Assembly: GCA_960531495.1 (NCBI GenBank)
Contig: OY482866.1
Coordinates: 1,240,001 to 1,304,000 of the forward strand
Direction of reading: 5' to 3'
Length of the DNA: 64,000 nt
From: Zeus faber
Taxonomy: Eukaryota > Chordata > Actinopteri > Zeiformes > Zeidae
Part shown: in pieces, positions 1-10,900 of the stretch
Layout of the letters: every line of letters begins with the position of its first letter
How positions within the stretch are numbered: the stretch's first letter is position 1
Translations under genes and position numbers: made by a program
The notes under the pieces: model-generated
Seen by the model: only the letters and a program-made list of their open reading frames with translations
Told to the model about the DNA's origin: nothing
Database searches by the model: none

Positions 1-1680
1 AAGATTGAAAGAAAGAATGAAAGAAAGATTGAAAGATTGAAAGATTGAAATAAAGAATGAAAGAAAGATTGAATGATTGAAAGATTGAAATAAAGAATGA
101 AAGTTTGAAAGAAAGATTGAAAGAAAGATTTAAAAAAAGAAAGATTGAAAGTAAGAAATATTGAAAGACATATTGAAAGAAAGATTGAAAGAAAGAATGA
201 AAGAAAGATTGAAAGAAAGATTGAAAGACTGAAGGAAAGAATGAAAGAAAGATTGAAAGAAAGATTGAAAGAAAGAAAGATTGAAAGATTGAATGATTGA
301 AAGATTGAATGATTGAAAGATTGAAAGAAAGATTGAAAGAAAGATTGAACGACTGAAAGATTGAAAGAAATATTGAAAGTTTGAAAGAAAGATTGAAAGA
401 CTGAAAGATAGATTGAAAGATTGAAGATTGAAAGATTGAAAGAAAGATTGAAAGAAAGATTGAACGACTGAAAGATTGAAAGAAAGATTGAAAGTTTGAA
501 AGAAAGATTGAAAGACTGAAAGAAATAATGAAAGAAAGATTGAAAGAAAGAATGAAAGAAAGATTGAAAGAAAGATGGAAAGAAAGATTGAAAGAAAGAA
601 AGATTGAAAGATATAACAAAAGAAAGATTGAAAGAAATAATGAAAGAAACATTGAACGATTGGAAGAAATATTGAAAGATAGAAAAATTGAAAGATTGAA
701 AGATTGAAAGAAAGAATGAAAGAAAGACTGAAAGATTGAAAGAAAGATTTAAAGAAAGATTGAAAGATTGAAAGAAAGAATGAAAGAAAGATTGAAATAT
801 TGAAAGAAAGATTGAAATAAAGATTGAAAGTTTGAAAGAAAGATTGAAAGAAAGATTTAAAGAAAGAAAGATTGAAAGAAATATTGAAAGAAAGATTGAA
901 AGATTGAAAGAAAGATTGAAAGAAAGAATGAAAGAAAGATTGAAAGATTGAAAGATTGAAATAAAGAATGAAAGAAAGATTGAATGATTGAAAGATTGAA
1001 ATAAAGAATGAAAGTTTGAAAGAAAGATTGAAAGAAAGATTTAAAAAAAGAAAGATTGAAAGTAAGAAATATTGAAAGACATATTGAAAGAAAGATTGAA
1101 AGAAAGAATGAAAGAAAGATTGAAAGAAAGATTGAAAGACTGAAGGAAAGAATGAAAGAAAGATTGAAAGAAAGATTGAAAGAAAGAAAGATTGAAAGAT
1201 TGAATGATTGAAAGATTGAATGATTGAAAGATTGAAAGAAAGATTGAAAGAAAGATTGAACGACTGAAAGATTGAAAGAAATATTGAAAGTTTGAAAGAA
1301 AGATTGAAAGACTGAAAGATAGATTGAAAGATTGAAGATTGAAAGATTGAAAGAAAGATTGAAAGAAAGATTGAACGACTGAAAGATTGAAAGAAAGATT
1401 GAAAGTTTGAAAGAAAGATTGAAAGACTGAAAGAAATAATGAAAGAAAGATTGAAAGAAAGAATGAAAGAAAGATTGAAAGAAAGATGGAAAGAAAGATT
1501 GAAAGAAAGAAAGATTGAAAGATATAACAAAAGAAAGATTGAAAGAAATAATGAAAGAAACATTGAACGATTGGAAGAAATATTGAAAGATAGAAAAATT
1601 GAAAGATTGAAAGATTGAAAGAAAGAATGAAAGAAAGACTGAAAGATTGAAAGAAAGATTGAAAGAAAGATTGAAAGATT
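1..1680. repeat. 911-bp higher-order tandem duplication
   Basis: Variant landmarks recur at a constant offset. The TTTAAAAAAAG variant at 129 recurs at 1040, and the GATATAACAA variant at 610 recurs at 1521. Both offsets are 911 bp. The copies span about 1-770 and 912-1680 and differ by few changes, so they arose by a larger duplication and not by independent slippage of the short unit. A third, partial relative with the same landmark order lies at about 1890-2350. Confidence 0.85.
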
Positions 1681-4429
1681 GAAATATTTAAAGAAAGATT
1701 GAAAGAACAATTGAAAGAAAGAATGAAAGAATGAAAGAAAAATTGACAGATTGAAAGAAATATTGAAAAAAGAAAGATTGAAAGAAAGAATGAAAGAAAG
1801 ATTGAAAGAAAGATTGTAAGACTGAAGGAAAGAATGAAAGAAAGAAAGATTGAAAGATTGAATGATTGAAAGATTGAATGATTGAAAGATTGAAAGAAAG
1901 TTTGAAAGAAAGATTGAACGACTGAAAGATTGAAAGAAATATTGAAAGTTTGAAAGAAAGATTGAAAGACTGAAAGATAGATTGAAAGATTGAAGATTGA
2001 AAGATTGAAAGAAAGATTGAAAGAAAGATTGAACGACTGAAAGAAAGATTGAAAGACTGAAAGAAATAATGAAAGAAAGATTGAAAGAAAGAATGAAAGA
2101 AATATTGAAAGAAAGATGGAAAGAAAGATTGAAAGAAAGATTGAACGACTGAAAGAAAGATTGAAAGACTGAAAGAAATAATGAAAGAAAGATTGAAAGA
2201 AAGAATGAAAGAAATATTGAAAGAAAGATGGAAAGAAAGATTGAAAGAAAGAAAGATTGAAAGATATAACAAAAGAAAGATTGAAAGAAATAATGAAAGA
2301 AAGATTGAACGATTGGAAGAAATATTGAAAGATAGAAAAATTGAAAGATTGAAAGATTGAAAGAAAGAATGAAAGAAAGATTGAAAGATTGAAAGAAAGA
2401 ATGAAAGAAAGAATGAAAGAAAGATTGAAAGATTGAAATATTGAAAGAAAGAATGAAAGAAAGACTGAAAGATTGAAAGAAAGATTGAAAGATTGAAATA
2501 TTTAAAGAAAGAATGAAAGAAAGAATGAAAGAACAATTGAAAGAAAAAATGAAAGAATGAAAGAAAAATTGACAGATTGAAAGAAATATTGAAAAAAGAA
2601 AGATTGAAAGAAAGAATGAAAGAAAGATTGAAAGAAAGATGGAAAGAAAGATTGAAAGAAAGAAAGATTGAAAGAAATAATAAAAGAAAGATTGAACGAT
2701 TGGAAGAAAGAATGACAGAAAGATTGAAAGATTGAAATATTGAAAGAAAGAATGAAAAAAAGATTGAAAGACTGAAAGAAAGAATGAAAGAAAGATTGAA
2801 AGATTAAACAATTGAAAGAAAGTTTGCAAGAAAGATTGAAAAAAGAAAGATTGAAAGAAAGAATCAAAAAAAGATTGATAGATAGATGGATAGAAAGATT
2901 GAAAGAAAGAAAGATTTAAAGAATAACAAAAGAAAGATTGAAAGATTGGAAGAAATATTGAAAGATAGAAAAATTGAAAGTAAGAAAGATTGAAAGAAAA
3001 AATTAAAGAAAGATTCAAAGATTGAAAGAAAGAATGAAAGAAAGGTTGAAAGATTGAAATATTGAAAGAAAGAATGAAAGAAAGATTGAAAGATTGAAAG
3101 AAAGATTGAAAGAAAGTTTGAAAGATTGAAAGATTGAAATAAAGATTGAAAGTTTGAAAGAAAGATTGAAAGAAAGATTTAAAGAAAGAAGATTGAAAGA
3201 AATATTGAAAGAAAGATTGAAAGATTGAAAGAAAGATTGAAAGAAAGAATGAAAGAAAGATTGAAAGATTGAAAGATTGAAATAAAGAATGAAAGTTTGA
3301 AAGAAAGATTGAAAGAAAGATTTTAAGAAAGAAAGATTGAAAGTAAGAAAGATTGAAAGAAATATTGAAAGAAAGATTGAAAGATTGAAAGAAAGATTGA
3401 AAGAAAGAATGAAAGAAAGATTGAAAGAAAGATTGAAAGAAAGATTGAAAGACTGAAGGAAAGAATGAAAGAAAGATTGAAAGAAAGATTGAAAGAAAGA
3501 AAGATTGAAAGAAAGATTGAAAGATTGAATGATTGAAAGAAAGACTGAAAGATAGATTGAAAGATTGAAGATTGAAAGATTCAAAGAAAGATTGAAAGAA
3601 AGATTGAACGACTGAAAGATTGAAAGAAAGATTGAAAGTTTGAAACAAATTTTGAAAGACTGAAAGAAAGAATGAAAGAAAGATTGAAAGAAATATTGAA
3701 AAAAGAAAGATTGAAAGAAAATTTGAAAGAAAGATTGAAAGAAGGAATGAAAGAAAGATTGAATGAAATATTGAAAGACAGAAAGATTGAAAGAAACAAT
3801 GAAAGAAAGATTGAAAGATTAAAAGAAAGAATGAAAGAAAGATTGAAAAATTGAAATATTGAAAGAAAGAATGAAAGATTGAAAGATTGAAATAAAGATT
3901 GAAAGTTTGAAAGAAAGATTGAAAGAAAGATTTAAAGAAAGAAAGATTGAAAGAAATATTGAAAGAAAGATTGAAAGTTTGAAAGAAAGATTGAAAGAAA
4001 GAATGAAAGAAAGATTGAAGGATTGAAATATTGAAATAAATAATGAAAGTTTGAAAGAAAGATTGAGAGAAAGATTTAAAGAAAGAAAGATTGAAAGTAA
4101 AAAAGATTGAAAGAAATATTGAAAGAAAGATTGAAAGATTGAAAGAAAGAATGAATGAAAGATTGAAAGAAAGATTGAAAGAAAGATTGAAAGATTGAAG
4201 GAAAGAATGAAAGAAAAATTGAAAGAAAGATTGAAAGAAAGATTGAAAGACTGAAGGAAAGAATGAAAGAAAGATGGAAAGAAAGATGGAAAGAAAGATT
4301 GACAGAAAGAAAGATTGAAAGAAAGAATGAAAGAAAGATTGAAAGATTGAAAGAAAGAATGAAAGAAAGACTGAAAGATTGAAAGAAAAATTGAAAGAAA
4401 GATTGAAAGTTTGAAAGACAGATTGAAAG
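1..4429. repeat. GAAA/GATT satellite, block A
   Basis: The block consists of GAAA and GATT tetramers that combine into GAAAGATT (8 bp) and GAAAGAAAGATT (12 bp) units, with scattered variants such as GACTG, GTTTG, AATATTG and AACGATTGG. The + strand is A/G/T with almost no C. Because the complement (CTTTCAATC and similar) contains no stop triplet in any frame, frames of up to 1172 codons stay open on the - strand. They encode only F/S/Q/N/L/I low-complexity strings and are not treated as genes. A 911-bp higher-order duplication lies in the first 1.7 kb. The block ends abruptly at the 5' end of the LINE at 4430. Confidence 0.95.
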
Positions 4430-4522
4430 TAGTGCGATAGTGGCGCCGCCCCTAGCGGTCGCCTGCGCCGGCGCTCCGGTTTCTTTCTTACTCTTTAGTA
4501 TTTTTTTCCTTTTTTTATCACA

Positions 4523-7447
4523 ATGTTCACCAGAAAAACATCAACAATTAACTCATACGGCCGCGATGCACTCATGGATATAAAAATTTCCCTAAACGAA
4601 CAACTTTGGGACTTTTTATCCGTGGGAGCAGAGTGGCCGGCGGAAATCCTACGCGGGAACACTCGCAACAACAACTACAACAGAAATGGAGTCACTGTTC
4701 CACGAGCCGGCCCACGGAGGAAGCACCGAGGTAAACGAGGCGGCATTCGGGTCAGAATGAGGACGCAACCTTACCGTCCACCTCTGCCAAGCATCCTTCT
4801 TGCGAACGTCCAGTCCCTGGAGAACAAGATGGATGAACTTCGAGCGAGGATTCAATTCCAGCGTGACACGAGGAACTGTTGCGTCCTCTGCCTGACGGAA
4901 ACATGGCTGACCCCACTGGTGCCGGATGAAGCCATACGTCCAGCCGAGGCCTTCTCCGTGTTCCGCGGCGACAGAACGGCAGAGTCGGGGAAATCCAAAG
5001 GTGGAGGCGTCTGCCTAATGGTAAACAACCGCTGGTGTAACGCCAACAACACCAAATTCCTCTCCCACTCCTGCTCGCCGAACCTGGAACAGCTGACCAT
5101 ACTATGCCGTCCATTTTATCTCCCCCGGGAATTCAGCACGGTCATCATTACAGCCGTTTATATCCCACCGCAAGCGGACACCGACGCAGCTCTGTCGGTT
5201 CTGCACGATGTGTTGTGCGGATTTCAGAACAGACATCCCGACGCGGCTGTGGTGGTGACTGGGGACTTTAACAGGGCCAACCTTAAAAAAGTTCTGCCGA
5301 ATTTCCACCAACACATCACGTGTGCCACCAGGGGAGACAGAACTCTGGACCATTGTTACACTCCTTACAAGAACGGATACAAGCCCGTGTCGCTTCCTGC
5401 TTTCGGGAAATCAGATCACGCCGCGATCTCGCTGCTTCCTGTTTACAGGCCTCTGATCGCGCGGGATCTGGTGATGACGAGGGAAGTGAAGCGGTGGACG
5501 GACCAATCAGAGGCTGCGCTTCAGGACGCTCTGACTGACGTAGACTGGGACATGTTCCGAGCGAGTTCAAGTGACGTCAGCGAGTTTACGGAGGTTGTAG
5601 TGAGTTTCGTGGCTACGCTCGCGGATGAAATCGTTCCTACGGTGAAAGTTCGGATATTTCCAAACCAGAAACCATGGGTTGATAAATCCATCCGCTGCGC
5701 TCTGAATGCGCGCACGGCCGCTTACAACGACGGACTTGTATCTGGCAACATGGACAACTACAAAGCGGCGTCGTACAATCTGCGGAGGGCGGTGAGGGAC
5801 GCTAAACGGACGTACAGAGAGACCGTGGAGCTGCAGATGGAGCGGGGGGACACAAGACGCTTGTGGCAGGGGCTGCGAACAATAACTAACTACAAGAGCA
5901 GCTCCTCCCCAGCCACGAGTGCGGACGCCTCCCTGGCCAACCAACTGAACTCCTTTTATGCGCGGTTCGAGTCTGGCAGCAACAGCGCTAGCTCGCCGGC
6001 TAATTGGAGCTACACCGCTGGGGATGAGCGCGGACTCTCAGTGTCCGTGCACGAGGTCAGGAGGGCTCTGATGCGGGTGAACACCAGGAAAGCTGCGGGT
6101 CCAGACGGCATATCTGGGCGAGTACTGAAGACCTGTGCTAACCAGCTAGCTCCGGTGTTCACCACAATATTCAACATCTCCCTGGCTGAATCAGTGGTCC
6201 CATCCTGCTTCAAGAGGTCCACCGTCGTTCCTGTCCCGAAGATCGCCTCTCCAACCTGCCTGAATGACTACCGTCCGGTGGCCCTCACCTCGGTGGTCAT
6301 GAAGTGTTTCGAGAGGCTGATTAAGGATTACATCTGCGCCTCCCTCCCCCGCACCTTGGACCCGTTGCAGTTCGCGTACCGGCAGAACAGATCCACGGAT
6401 GACGCGGTCTCTCAGGTACTGCACACCACGCTCACGCACCTGGATGGCCAGAAGGGGGCCTATGTGAGAATGCTGTTCATTGATTATAGTTCAGCTTTCA
6501 ACACCATCGTCCCCACCAGACTGGCTGTCAAGTTGTTGGAGCTAGGATTGAATGCTCCGCTGTGCACCTGGATCCTGGACTTCCTCACAGGCCGCCCCCA
6601 GGTGGTCAAGGTGGGGAAGTACATGTCAAGCTCCCTCACCCTGAATACAGGATCCCCCCAGGGCTGCGTCCTCAGCCCCCTACTGTACTCCCTGTACACA
6701 CATGACTGTGTGGCCAGGTCCAGCTCCAACACCATCATCAAGTTTGCTGACGACACCGTGGTCGTGGGCCTGATCACCGACTGCGATGAGAAGGCCTACC
6801 GCGAGGAGGTGGCTGACCTGTCACTCTGGTGCCAGGACAACAGCCTCCACCTGAACGTCAGCAAAACCAAGGAGCTGATTGTGGACTTTAGGCGTGGATC
6901 ACAATCGAGGACGCACGCGCCGTTGTGGATTAATGGGACTGCTGTCGATAGGGTGAGCAGCTTCAGATATCTGGGAGTCCACATCACTGAGGACTTAACA
7001 TGGACTGTTCACACAGACACTCTGGTGAGAAAGGCGAGGCAGCGTCTCTACCACCTCAGGCAGCTGAGGAAATTCCGGGTCTCGGTGAGGATCCTCAAGT
7101 CCTTCTACTCTGGAGCAGTGGAGAGCATCCTGACAGGCAACATCACTGCCTGGTTTGGGAACTGTACTGCCCAGGACAGGCGGGCCCTGCAGAGGGTGGT
7201 GCGTTCAGCTGAACGTACCACTGGAACTACCCTCCCCCCCTTGCAGGAGTTATACACCAGGAGGTGTAGTAGCAGAGCCCGTAGGATCATGAAGGATCCT
7301 CATCACCCCAACAACGGACTGTTTCAGCTGCTGCGGTCAGGCAAGCGCCTCCGCAGTCACGCAGCGAGAACAGAGAGACTGAGACGGAGTTTCTTCCCTC
7401 AAGCCATCAGAACTGTCAATGCTGACCTCACCAGGGGTCCTAACTGA
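4523..7447 (+). CDS. LINE endonuclease-reverse transcriptase (ORF2-type)
   Basis: The predicted 974-aa polyprotein would nick genomic DNA and copy its own RNA by target-primed reverse transcription. An APE-type endonuclease spans about residues 88-310, with an Asn at 95, TETW at 125-128 (catalytic Glu126), GDFN at 247-250 and SDH at 297-299. The reverse transcriptase lies at about 515-800, with AAGPDGI (524-530), IDYSSAFN (653-660), SPQGCVLSP (711-719) and the catalytic FADD box (741-744). A C-terminal domain ends in a basic RTERLRRSFFPQAI-type segment. No stop or frameshift is present, so the frame looks intact. The start is the first ATG after a T-rich leader. The N-terminal 85 residues are basic and unassigned. 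Assignment to Rex1 rather than another CR1/L2-group clade is from memory and needs a phylogeny. Codon and GC content (about 55% GC) contrast sharply with the surrounding satellite. Confidence 0.85.
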   Translation: MFTRKTSTINSYGRDALMDIKISLNEQLWDFLSVGAEWPAEILRGNTRNNNYNRNGVTVPRAGPRRKHRGKRGGIRVRMRTQPYRPPLPSILLANVQSLENKMDELRARIQFQRDTRNCCVLCLTETWLTPLVPDEAIRPAEAFSVFRGDRTAESGKSKGGGVCLMVNNRWCNANNTKFLSHSCSPNLEQLTILCRPFYLPREFSTVIITAVYIPPQADTDAALSVLHDVLCGFQNRHPDAAVVVTGDFNRANLKKVLPNFHQHITCATRGDRTLDHCYTPYKNGYKPVSLPAFGKSDHAAISLLPVYRPLIARDLVMTREVKRWTDQSEAALQDALTDVDWDMFRASSSDVSEFTEVVVSFVATLADEIVPTVKVRIFPNQKPWVDKSIRCALNARTAAYNDGLVSGNMDNYKAASYNLRRAVRDAKRTYRETVELQMERGDTRRLWQGLRTITNYKSSSSPATSADASLANQLNSFYARFESGSNSASSPANWSYTAGDERGLSVSVHEVRRALMRVNTRKAAGPDGISGRVLKTCANQLAPVFTTIFNISLAESVVPSCFKRSTVVPVPKIASPTCLNDYRPVALTSVVMKCFERLIKDYICASLPRTLDPLQFAYRQNRSTDDAVSQVLHTTLTHLDGQKGAYVRMLFIDYSSAFNTIVPTRLAVKLLELGLNAPLCTWILDFLTGRPQVVKVGKYMSSSLTLNTGSPQGCVLSPLLYSLYTHDCVARSSSNTIIKFADDTVVVGLITDCDEKAYREEVADLSLWCQDNSLHLNVSKTKELIVDFRRGSQSRTHAPLWINGTAVDRVSSFRYLGVHITEDLTWTVHTDTLVRKARQRLYHLRQLRKFRVSVRILKSFYSGAVESILTGNITAWFGNCTAQDRRALQRVVRSAERTTGTTLPPLQELYTRRCSSRARRIMKDPHHPNNGLFQLLRSGKRLRSHAARTERLRRSFFPQAIRTVNADLTRGPN

Positions 7448-7955
7448 GCCATGCACTAGGCTCCACTACCTACTGTACTGTATGTAGCATACTGTACCGC
7501 ATACTGTATCACTGTTCAGGGTTGTTCGTGATGCCGTATTGCTGCGCCGTACTGTTGTATACTGTGCTGTATTATCCCAAACACTACCTCACACTATTCA
7601 CATTCACATGCCACTTTAATTCACATGCCACTTTAAATGCACATATCTGTATATACATAGCCATATTCCTTCAACCTATTCCATTTTATTTCAATTTATT
7701 TTTTATTGTATTTTATTCTATATATTTTTTATCTTATTCTATAAGTATTCCACTTACTGTATTACGTTTTAGGAGTCAGTTAGTCGGTCTATTAGGAAGT
7801 AATTTTCTACTTTTTATTTTATTTTATTTTAGTACTTTTTCCCAGGACTTCTTGTGTGCTATCACCGGGTGCGTTGCATTACATTTCACTGCATATATGT
7901 ATGGAAGTATGTATATGTATGTGACAAATAAAAATCTTGAATCTTGAATCTTGAA
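7448..7955 (+). other. LINE 3' UTR and ATCTTGA tail
   Basis: AT-rich sequence follows the ORF stop and contains repeated CTGTACTGT-like words. It closes with ACAAATAAAAATCTTG and about three ATCTTGA units. An open frame at 7522-7947 is hydrophobic low-complexity sequence and is not considered a gene. The repeated-unit tail is the feature the element's reverse transcriptase would recognise in CR1/L2-type elements (family knowledge). Confidence 0.7.
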
Positions 7956-10900
7956 GACTGAAAGAAAGATTGCAAGAAAGATTGAAAAAACAAAGATTTA
8001 AAGATAGAATAAAAGAAAGATTGAAAGAAAGATTGAAAAAAAAAGAAAGATTGAAAGATTGAAAGAAATATTGAAAGACAGAAAGATTGAAAGAAACAAT
8101 TAAAGAAAGATTGAAAGATTAAAATAAAGAATGAAAGAAAGATTGAAAGAAAGATTGAAAGAAAGATTGAAAGAAAGATTGAAAGAAAGATTGAATGAAA
8201 GACTGAAAGAAAGAATGAAACAAAGATTGAAATAAAGAATGAAAGAAAGATTGAAAGAAAGATAGAAGGAAAGATTGAAAGATTGAATGATTGAAAGAAA
8301 GACTGAAGGAAAGAATGACAGACAGAAAGATTGAAAGAAATAATGAAAGAAAGATTGAAAAAAAGATTGAAAGACTGAAAGAAAGAATGAAAGAAAGATT
8401 GAAAGATTAAACAATTGAAAGAATGATTGCAAGAATGATTGAAAAAAGAAAGATTGAAAGAAAGAATGAAAGAAAGACTGAAGGAAAGAATGAAAGAAAG
8501 ATGGACAGAAAGATTGAAAGAAACAATGAAAGAAAGATTGAAAGATTAAAAGAAAGAATGAAAGAAAGATTGAAAAATTGAAAGATTGAAAGAAAGACTA
8601 AACGAAAGAAAGAACGATTGAAAGAAAGAATGAAAGAAAGAATGAAAAAAAGATTAAAACACTGAAGGAAAGAATGAAAGAAAGATTGAAAGATTAAACA
8701 ATTGAAAGAAAGATTGCAAGAAAGAATGAAAGAAAGATTGAAAGATTGAAAGAAAGAATGAAAGAAAGATGGAAAGATTGAAATATTGAAAGAAAGAATG
8801 AAAAAAAGATTGAAAGACTGAAAGAAAGAATGAAAGAAAGATTGAAAGATTAAACAATTGAAAGAAAGTTTGCAAGAAAGTTTGAAAAAAGAAAGATTGA
8901 AAGAAAGAATGAAAGAAAGATTGAAAGATAGATGGATAGAAAGATTGAAAGAAAGAAAGATTGAAAGAATAACAAAAGAAAGATTGAAAGATTGGAAGAA
9001 ATATTGAAAGATAGAAAGATTGAAAGAAACAATGAAAGAAAGATTGAAAGATTAAAAGAAAGAATGAAAGAAAGATTGAAAAATTGAAATATTGAAAGAA
9101 AGAATGAAAGAAAGATTGAAAGATTGAAAGATTGAAATAAAGATTGAATGTTTGAAAGAAAGATTGAAAGAAAGATTTAAAGAAAGAAAGATTGAAAGAA
9201 ATATTGAAAGAAAGATTGAAAGTTTGAAAGAAAGATTGAAAGAAAGATTGAAGGATTGAAATATTGAAATAAATAATGAAAGTTTGAAAGAAAGATTGAG
9301 AGAAAGATTTAAAGAAAGAAAGATTGAAAGTAAAAAAGATTGAAAGAAATATTGAAAGAAAGATTGAAAGATTGAAAGAAAGAATGAATGAAAGATTGAA
9401 AGAAAGATTGAAAGAAAGATTGAAAGATTGAAGGAAAGAATGAAAGAAAGATTGAAAGAAAAATTGAAAGAAAGATTGAAAGAAAGATTGAAAGACTGAA
9501 GGAAAGAATGAAAGAAAGATGGAAAGAAAGATGGAAAGAAAGATTGACAGAAAGAAAGATTGAAAGAAATATTGAAAGAAAGATTGAAAGATTGAAAGAA
9601 AGAATGAAAGAAAGATTGAAAGATTGAAAGAAAGAATGAAAGAAAGACTGAAAGATTGAAAGAAAAATTGAAAGAAAGATTGAAAGATTGAAAGATTGAA
9701 AGAAAGATTGAAAGTTTGAAAGACAGATTGAAAGACTGAAAGAAAGATTGCAAGAAAGATTGAAAAAACAAAGATTTAAAGATAGAATAAAAGAAAGATT
9801 GAAAGAAAGATTGAAAAAAAAAGAAAGATTGAAAGATTGAAAGAAATATTGAAAGACAGAAAGATTGAAAGAAACAATTAAAGAAAGATTGAAAGATTAA
9901 AATAAAGAATGAAAGAAAGATTGAAAGAAAGATTGAAAGAAAGATTGAAAGAAAGATTGAATGAAAGATTGAAAGAAAGAATGAAACAAAGATTGAAATA
10001 AAGAATGAAAGAAAGATTGAAAGAAAGATAGAAGGAAAGATTGAAAGATTGAATGATTGAAAGAAAGACTGAAAGAAAGAATGACGGACAGAAAGATTGA
10101 AAGAAATAATGAAAGAAAGATTGAAAAAAAGATTGAAAGACTGAAAGAAAGAATGAAAGAAAGATTGAAAGATTAAACAATTGAAAGAATGATTGCAAGA
10201 ATGATTGAAAAAAGAAAGATTGAAAGAAAGAATGAAAGACTGAAGGAAAGAATGAAAGAAAGATGGACAGAAAGATTGAAAGAAACAATGAAAGAAAGAT
10301 TGAAAGATTAAAAGAAAGAATGAAAGAAAGATTGAAAAATTGAAAGATTGAAAGAAAGACTAAAAGAAAGAAAGAATGATTGAAAGAAAGATTGAAAGAA
10401 AGATTGAAAGAAAGAATGAAAGAAAGAATGAAAGAAAGATTGAAAGAAACAATGAAAGAAAGATTGAAAGATTAAAAGAAAGAATGAAAGAAAGATTGAA
10501 AAATTGAAAGATTGAAAGAAAGACTAAACGAAAGAAAGAACGATTGAAAGAAAGAATGAAAGAAAGATTGAAAAAAAGATTAAAACACTGAAGGAAAGAA
10601 TGAAAGAAAGATTGAAAGATTAAACAATTGAAAGAAAGATTGCAAGAAAGAATGAAAGAAAGATTGAAAGATTGAAAGAAAGAATGAAAGAAAGATTGAA
10701 AGATTGAAATATTGAAAGAAAGAATGAAAAAAAGATTGAAACACTGAAAGAAAGAATGAAAGAAAGATTGAAAGATTAAACAATTGAAAGAAAGTTTGCA
10801 AGAAAGTTTGAAAAAAGAAAGATTGAAAGAAAGAATGAAAGAAAGATTGAAAGATAGATGGATAGAAAGATTGAAAGAAAGAAAGATTGAAAGAATAACA

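Larger units (their letters stand above)
4430..7955 (+). mobile_element. Full-length Rex1-like (CR1/L2 group) LINE
   Basis: This is a non-LTR retrotransposon inserted in the satellite. A short GC-rich 5' UTR (4430-4522) precedes one 974-codon ORF (4523-7447). An AT-rich 3' UTR of about 500 bp follows and ends in a short tandem tail of ATCTTGA units (about 7934-7955) rather than poly(A). No upstream ORF1 is seen. The satellite on the two sides (ending ...GATTGAAAG and resuming GACTGAAAG) is contiguous in an uninterrupted paralogous copy at about 9722-9745, which fixes both boundaries to within a few bases. Any target duplication is 2 bp or less. Confidence 0.85.

Noticed and set aside
130-3648. 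1172-codon '-' frame and other long frames throughout the satellite as genes
   Set aside because: They overlap in several phases, use only a handful of amino acids, follow the repeat period and exist because the complement has no stop triplets.
7522-7947. Hydrophobic 141-aa protein after the LINE ORF
   Set aside because: It lies in the AT-rich LINE 3' UTR and is low-complexity, with no domain.
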